The notes beneath the pieces are model-generated. The model saw nothing but the letters and a program-made list of their open reading frames with translations. It searched no databases and was not told the origin of the DNA. A stretch of DNA of 64,000 nt from Halobacteriovorax sp. (GTDB lineage: Bacteria > Bdellovibrionota > Bacteriovoracia > Bacteriovoracales > Bacteriovoracaceae), in the NCBI GenBank assembly GCA_020048985.1, contig JAIFLR010000041.1:1-64000 (forward strand). The letters are read 5' to 3'. Shown here piece after piece: positions 62,076 to 64,000 of this stretch (positions are counted from its first letter, which is position 1; the number at the start of each line of letters is the position of its first letter). A program made the translations under genes and the position numbers.

Positions 62076-62085
62076 AGGCTTGAAA

Positions 62086-63075
62086 TTAGATTAATCCAAG
62101 TGATTTAACAGCATCACGCTCACCACGAAGCTCTTCAAGAGACAGTTTAAACTTCTCCTGACCAAATTCATTGTGCTTAATTCCCTCAACTACTTTCAAT
62201 TTCCCACCCTCTACACGGCATGGGTAAGAGAAAATAAGGCCTTTATCAACGCCATATTCGCCATTAGAGGCAAGACACATTGAGAATGTCTCATTGGCCG
62301 GAGTTTCGTGAACGAGATTATAAATCCCATTAATAGCAGCATTAGCGGCTGAGGCAGCTGAAGAAAGACCACGGGCCTTAATAATCGCAGCTCCACGCTG
62401 TTGGACCGTTTTAATAAAGTCACCTTTTAACCATTCATGATCAGTGATCACGTCTGTTACAGGTTTACCGTTAATAAGAGCATTATAGAAATCTGGATAC
62501 TGAGTCGCCGAGTGGTTACCCCAGATCGTCAGATTTTTCACAGCTGTCACATCAGTTCCAGCTTTAATCGCTAATTGAGCTTTCGCACGGTTCTCATCCA
62601 GAGTCGTCATGGCATAAAAACGATCAGCAGGAATACCTTTAGCAGCATTCATGGCAATCAAAGCATTTGTGTTACAAGGGTTACCCACTACAAACACTTT
62701 TACATCAGAAGCAGCACTCTGCTCAACGGCCTTACCTTGAGCTGTAAAGATACCACCGTTGATTTTAAGTAGGTCTGCTCTCTCCATCCCATCTTTACGA
62801 GGAACTGATCCCACGCAAACGACGAAATTAGCGTCTTTAAAAGCAGTATTAAGATCTGATGTGAGAACGATATTTTTTAGAAGCGGGAAAGCACAGTCTT
62901 CAAGTTCCATTGCTACACCTTTAAGGGCAGGCAAGGCCGCTTCAAGCTCAAGAAGCTGAAGCTCAACTTCAGTTTCTGGACCCAACATTTGCCCAGAAGC
63001 AATTCTGAAAAGAATGGCATATCCAATCTGTCCGGCAGCACCGGTAACAGCAACTTTTACTCTCTTTTTGGCCAC
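62086..63075 (-). CDS. mdh: Malate dehydrogenase
   Basis: A 329-residue NAD-dependent MDH (malate to oxaloacetate in the TCA cycle). It shows [15 protein letters not shown] for NAD binding, the active-site loop [13 protein letters not shown] with the substrate Arg, and catalytic histidine in [12 protein letters not shown]. The length is that of the MDH type 2 (LDH-like) subgroup. The start is a GTG at 63075, five bases after a perfect GGAGG; an upstream GTG in the frame lies within that site. Confidence 0.93.
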   Translation of the reverse strand: MAKKRVKVAVTGAAGQIGYAILFRIASGQMLGPETEVELQLLELEAALPALKGVAMELEDCAFPLLKNIVLTSDLNTAFKDANFVVCVGSVPRKDGMERADLLKINGGIFTAQGKAVEQSAASDVKVFVVGNPCNTNALIAMNAAKGIPADRFYAMTTLDENRAKAQLAIKAGTDVTAVKNLTIWGNHSATQYPDFYNALINGKPVTDVITDHEWLKGDFIKTVQQRGAAIIKARGLSSAASAANAAINGIYNLVHETPANETFSMCLASNGEYGVDKGLIFSYPCRVEGGKLKVVEGIKHNEFGQEKFKLSLEELRGERDAVKSLGLI

Positions 63076-63221
63076 AAAAACCTCCACAAGGATGTGTTAA
63101 AATATGGACTTATTATAAGGGAAACCTGAGTCTTGATCACCTTTTATTCATCTCGCCTAGACAAATTCTTTGCGTGAAGCATAGTATTAAGACTAAAAAA
63201 GTTTAACATCCAGGAGCACCT

Positions 63222-63872
63222 GTGAGCGATAATTCAAATAACCCCAGCAGTGGTGGTCAACAAGGTGGAAGCGGGGGCGGCAATCGTCGACGTCGCTACC
63301 GGGGAAACAGTAACCGTAGTGGCGGTGGTGGACAGCAGTCTCAGGGGCCGGCGACCACCAGTGGTGGCATGGGCCAGCAGCATGTCCGTAGCAACCCTGA
63401 AAACCGTAATAGTCAACATCAGTCCAGTAGCCGCAACCGCCGTCCTCACGGTCGCCCGCTTACTTCAAATCAAGTGCTCGTAAAATACGACAATCTTCTA
63501 GAACAGCATCTGATCACTCGTCGCAAGTACTATGACTATTTCAACCGTGTGGACGAGAGACAGCTCTACCGCCTCGAGAAGAACTTTTTTGACAGTATCG
63601 AGCATCTAAGACGTTTTGAGGCAGGACTCGAGCCTTGGCAGCGTGAAGCACTGGAAAAACGTAAAACAGAGCGATATAGAATTGATTCAACCTATTCCGA
63701 AAATCGTGGCTGGGATCCGCTGGCCGTTCAGCCGGTGGAAGTAAAACCAGAAGAAATTGAAGATCCCCACTTTAAAGAGACGCAAAAAGAAGCGTTTGAT
63801 GAGTACCGGGATGACAGGGAAGAATCGGTAGGAACTTTTGAAGATTATCTAAAATTAAAAGGCCTCAACTGA
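63222..63872 (+). CDS. RGG-rich RNA-binding-like protein
   Basis: A 216-residue protein. Residues 1-75 are low-complexity Gly/Ser/Gln/Asn with Arg clusters (GGGNRRRRYRGNSNRSGGGG), of RGG-like character; residues about 78-175 are a charged helical domain (LVKYDNLLEQHLITRRKYYDYF, RRFEAGLEPWQREALEK), then an acidic tail. Similar proteins in Bdellovibrionota are uncharacterised. The start is GTG 63222. The stop codon lies inside the loop of the terminator. Confidence 0.7.
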   Translation: MSDNSNNPSSGGQQGGSGGGNRRRRYRGNSNRSGGGGQQSQGPATTSGGMGQQHVRSNPENRNSQHQSSSRNRRPHGRPLTSNQVLVKYDNLLEQHLITRRKYYDYFNRVDERQLYRLEKNFFDSIEHLRRFEAGLEPWQREALEKRKTERYRIDSTYSENRGWDPLAVQPVEVKPEEIEDPHFKETQKEAFDEYRDDREESVGTFEDYLKLKGLN

Positions 63873-63884
63873 GGCCTTTTTTTT
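63857..63884 (+). terminator. Terminator overlapping the coding end
   Basis: A stem AAAAGGCCTC/GAGGCCTTTT with an AACT loop and a T run. The stop codon of the RGG-rich gene falls in the loop and second arm. Confidence 0.88.
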
Positions 63885-63906
63885 ATGCTAAAAATGTGAT
63901 TTTAAA

Positions 63907-64000
63907 TTAAAGTCCGTCTGTACCAGTAGCTCCATACTGAGGAACCATAGTTACAGAGGCAACATCCTTCTCTTTCTTAGAAGTCTTAAGATTATAGAGG
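63907..64000 (-). CDS. C-terminal end of a truncated gene
   Basis: On the minus strand the frame is open from the window edge to a TAA at 63907-63909, giving about 30 residues ending in ASVTMVPQYGATGTDGL. Only the tail is visible, so no product can be named. It is convergent with the RGG-rich gene and has the terminator at 63857-63884 between. Confidence 0.45.
   Translation of the reverse strand, partial: LYNLKTSKKEKDVASVTMVPQYGATGTDGL

Overview
The window looks like chromosomal DNA of a Gram-negative, aerobic, heterotrophic bacterium with moderate GC. The style points to the Bdellovibrionota, most likely the Bacteriovoracaceae side of predatory bacteria: many Sec-exported proteins and lipoproteins of unknown family, several secreted hydrolases and protein-modifying enzymes, PilZ proteins, outer-membrane barrels, and very tight packing in which convergent genes commonly overlap at their 3' ends. 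This placement is an inference from gene content; there is no rRNA or other phylogenetic marker to settle it. No tRNA, rRNA, insertion sequence, prophage or CRISPR array was recognised.

Layout. 1-4.3 kb: small operons with a methyltransferase, an HMA copper-chaperone-like protein, a His-rich exported protein and an HvfC-like protein. 4.3-8.6 kb: a 1452-residue exported protein with a perfect Fic core and an ADP-ribosyltransferase-like C-terminus, preceded by a small exported partner. 8.7-13.6 kb: photolyase and the succinate dehydrogenase operon sdhCAB. 13.7-16.8 kb: a HigBA toxin-antitoxin pair, then two paralogous PilZ proteins flanking an RhtA-type exporter. 16.8-24.2 kb: secreted proteins, including a regular 18-cysteine repeat protein, and a SprT-DUF2786 protein. 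24.2-31.4 kb: queE, lipoproteins, a group III truncated haemoglobin, and a convergent pair of predicted glutamine-modifying enzymes (protein glutaminase and transglutaminase-elicitor). 31.6-38.9 kb: oxidoreductases, patatin, DEAD-box helicase, a barrel, a nuclease and tgt, which has lost its zinc-binding cysteines. 39-48.3 kb: a metalloprotease lipoprotein, secreted proteins, a region of dead gene fragments and a LysR regulator. 48.4-53.2 kb: a TMEM175-like channel, an HPF-baeRF ribosome operon, serC, and a matrixin protease. 53.1-64 kb: M24 aminopeptidase, kynA-kynU, murD, a methyltransferase, desaturase, speD, mdh and an RGG-rich protein.

How they fit together. Housekeeping functions are central respiration (sdhCAB, mdh), queuosine (queE, tgt), tryptophan breakdown (kynA, kynU), serine or PLP synthesis (serC), wall synthesis (murD) and polyamines (speD). 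Around these sits an exported arsenal: Fic/ART-like, protein glutaminase-like, transglutaminase-like, two zinc proteases, a patatin and an anchored nuclease. That mix would suit an organism that digests or remodels other cells.

The strongest points for follow-up are the Fic/ART-like exported protein, the glutaminase/transglutaminase pair, the zinc-less Tgt, the HPF-baeRF operon, and a chimeric pseudogene at 45.1-45.45 kb built from pieces of two genes that are still intact elsewhere in the window.
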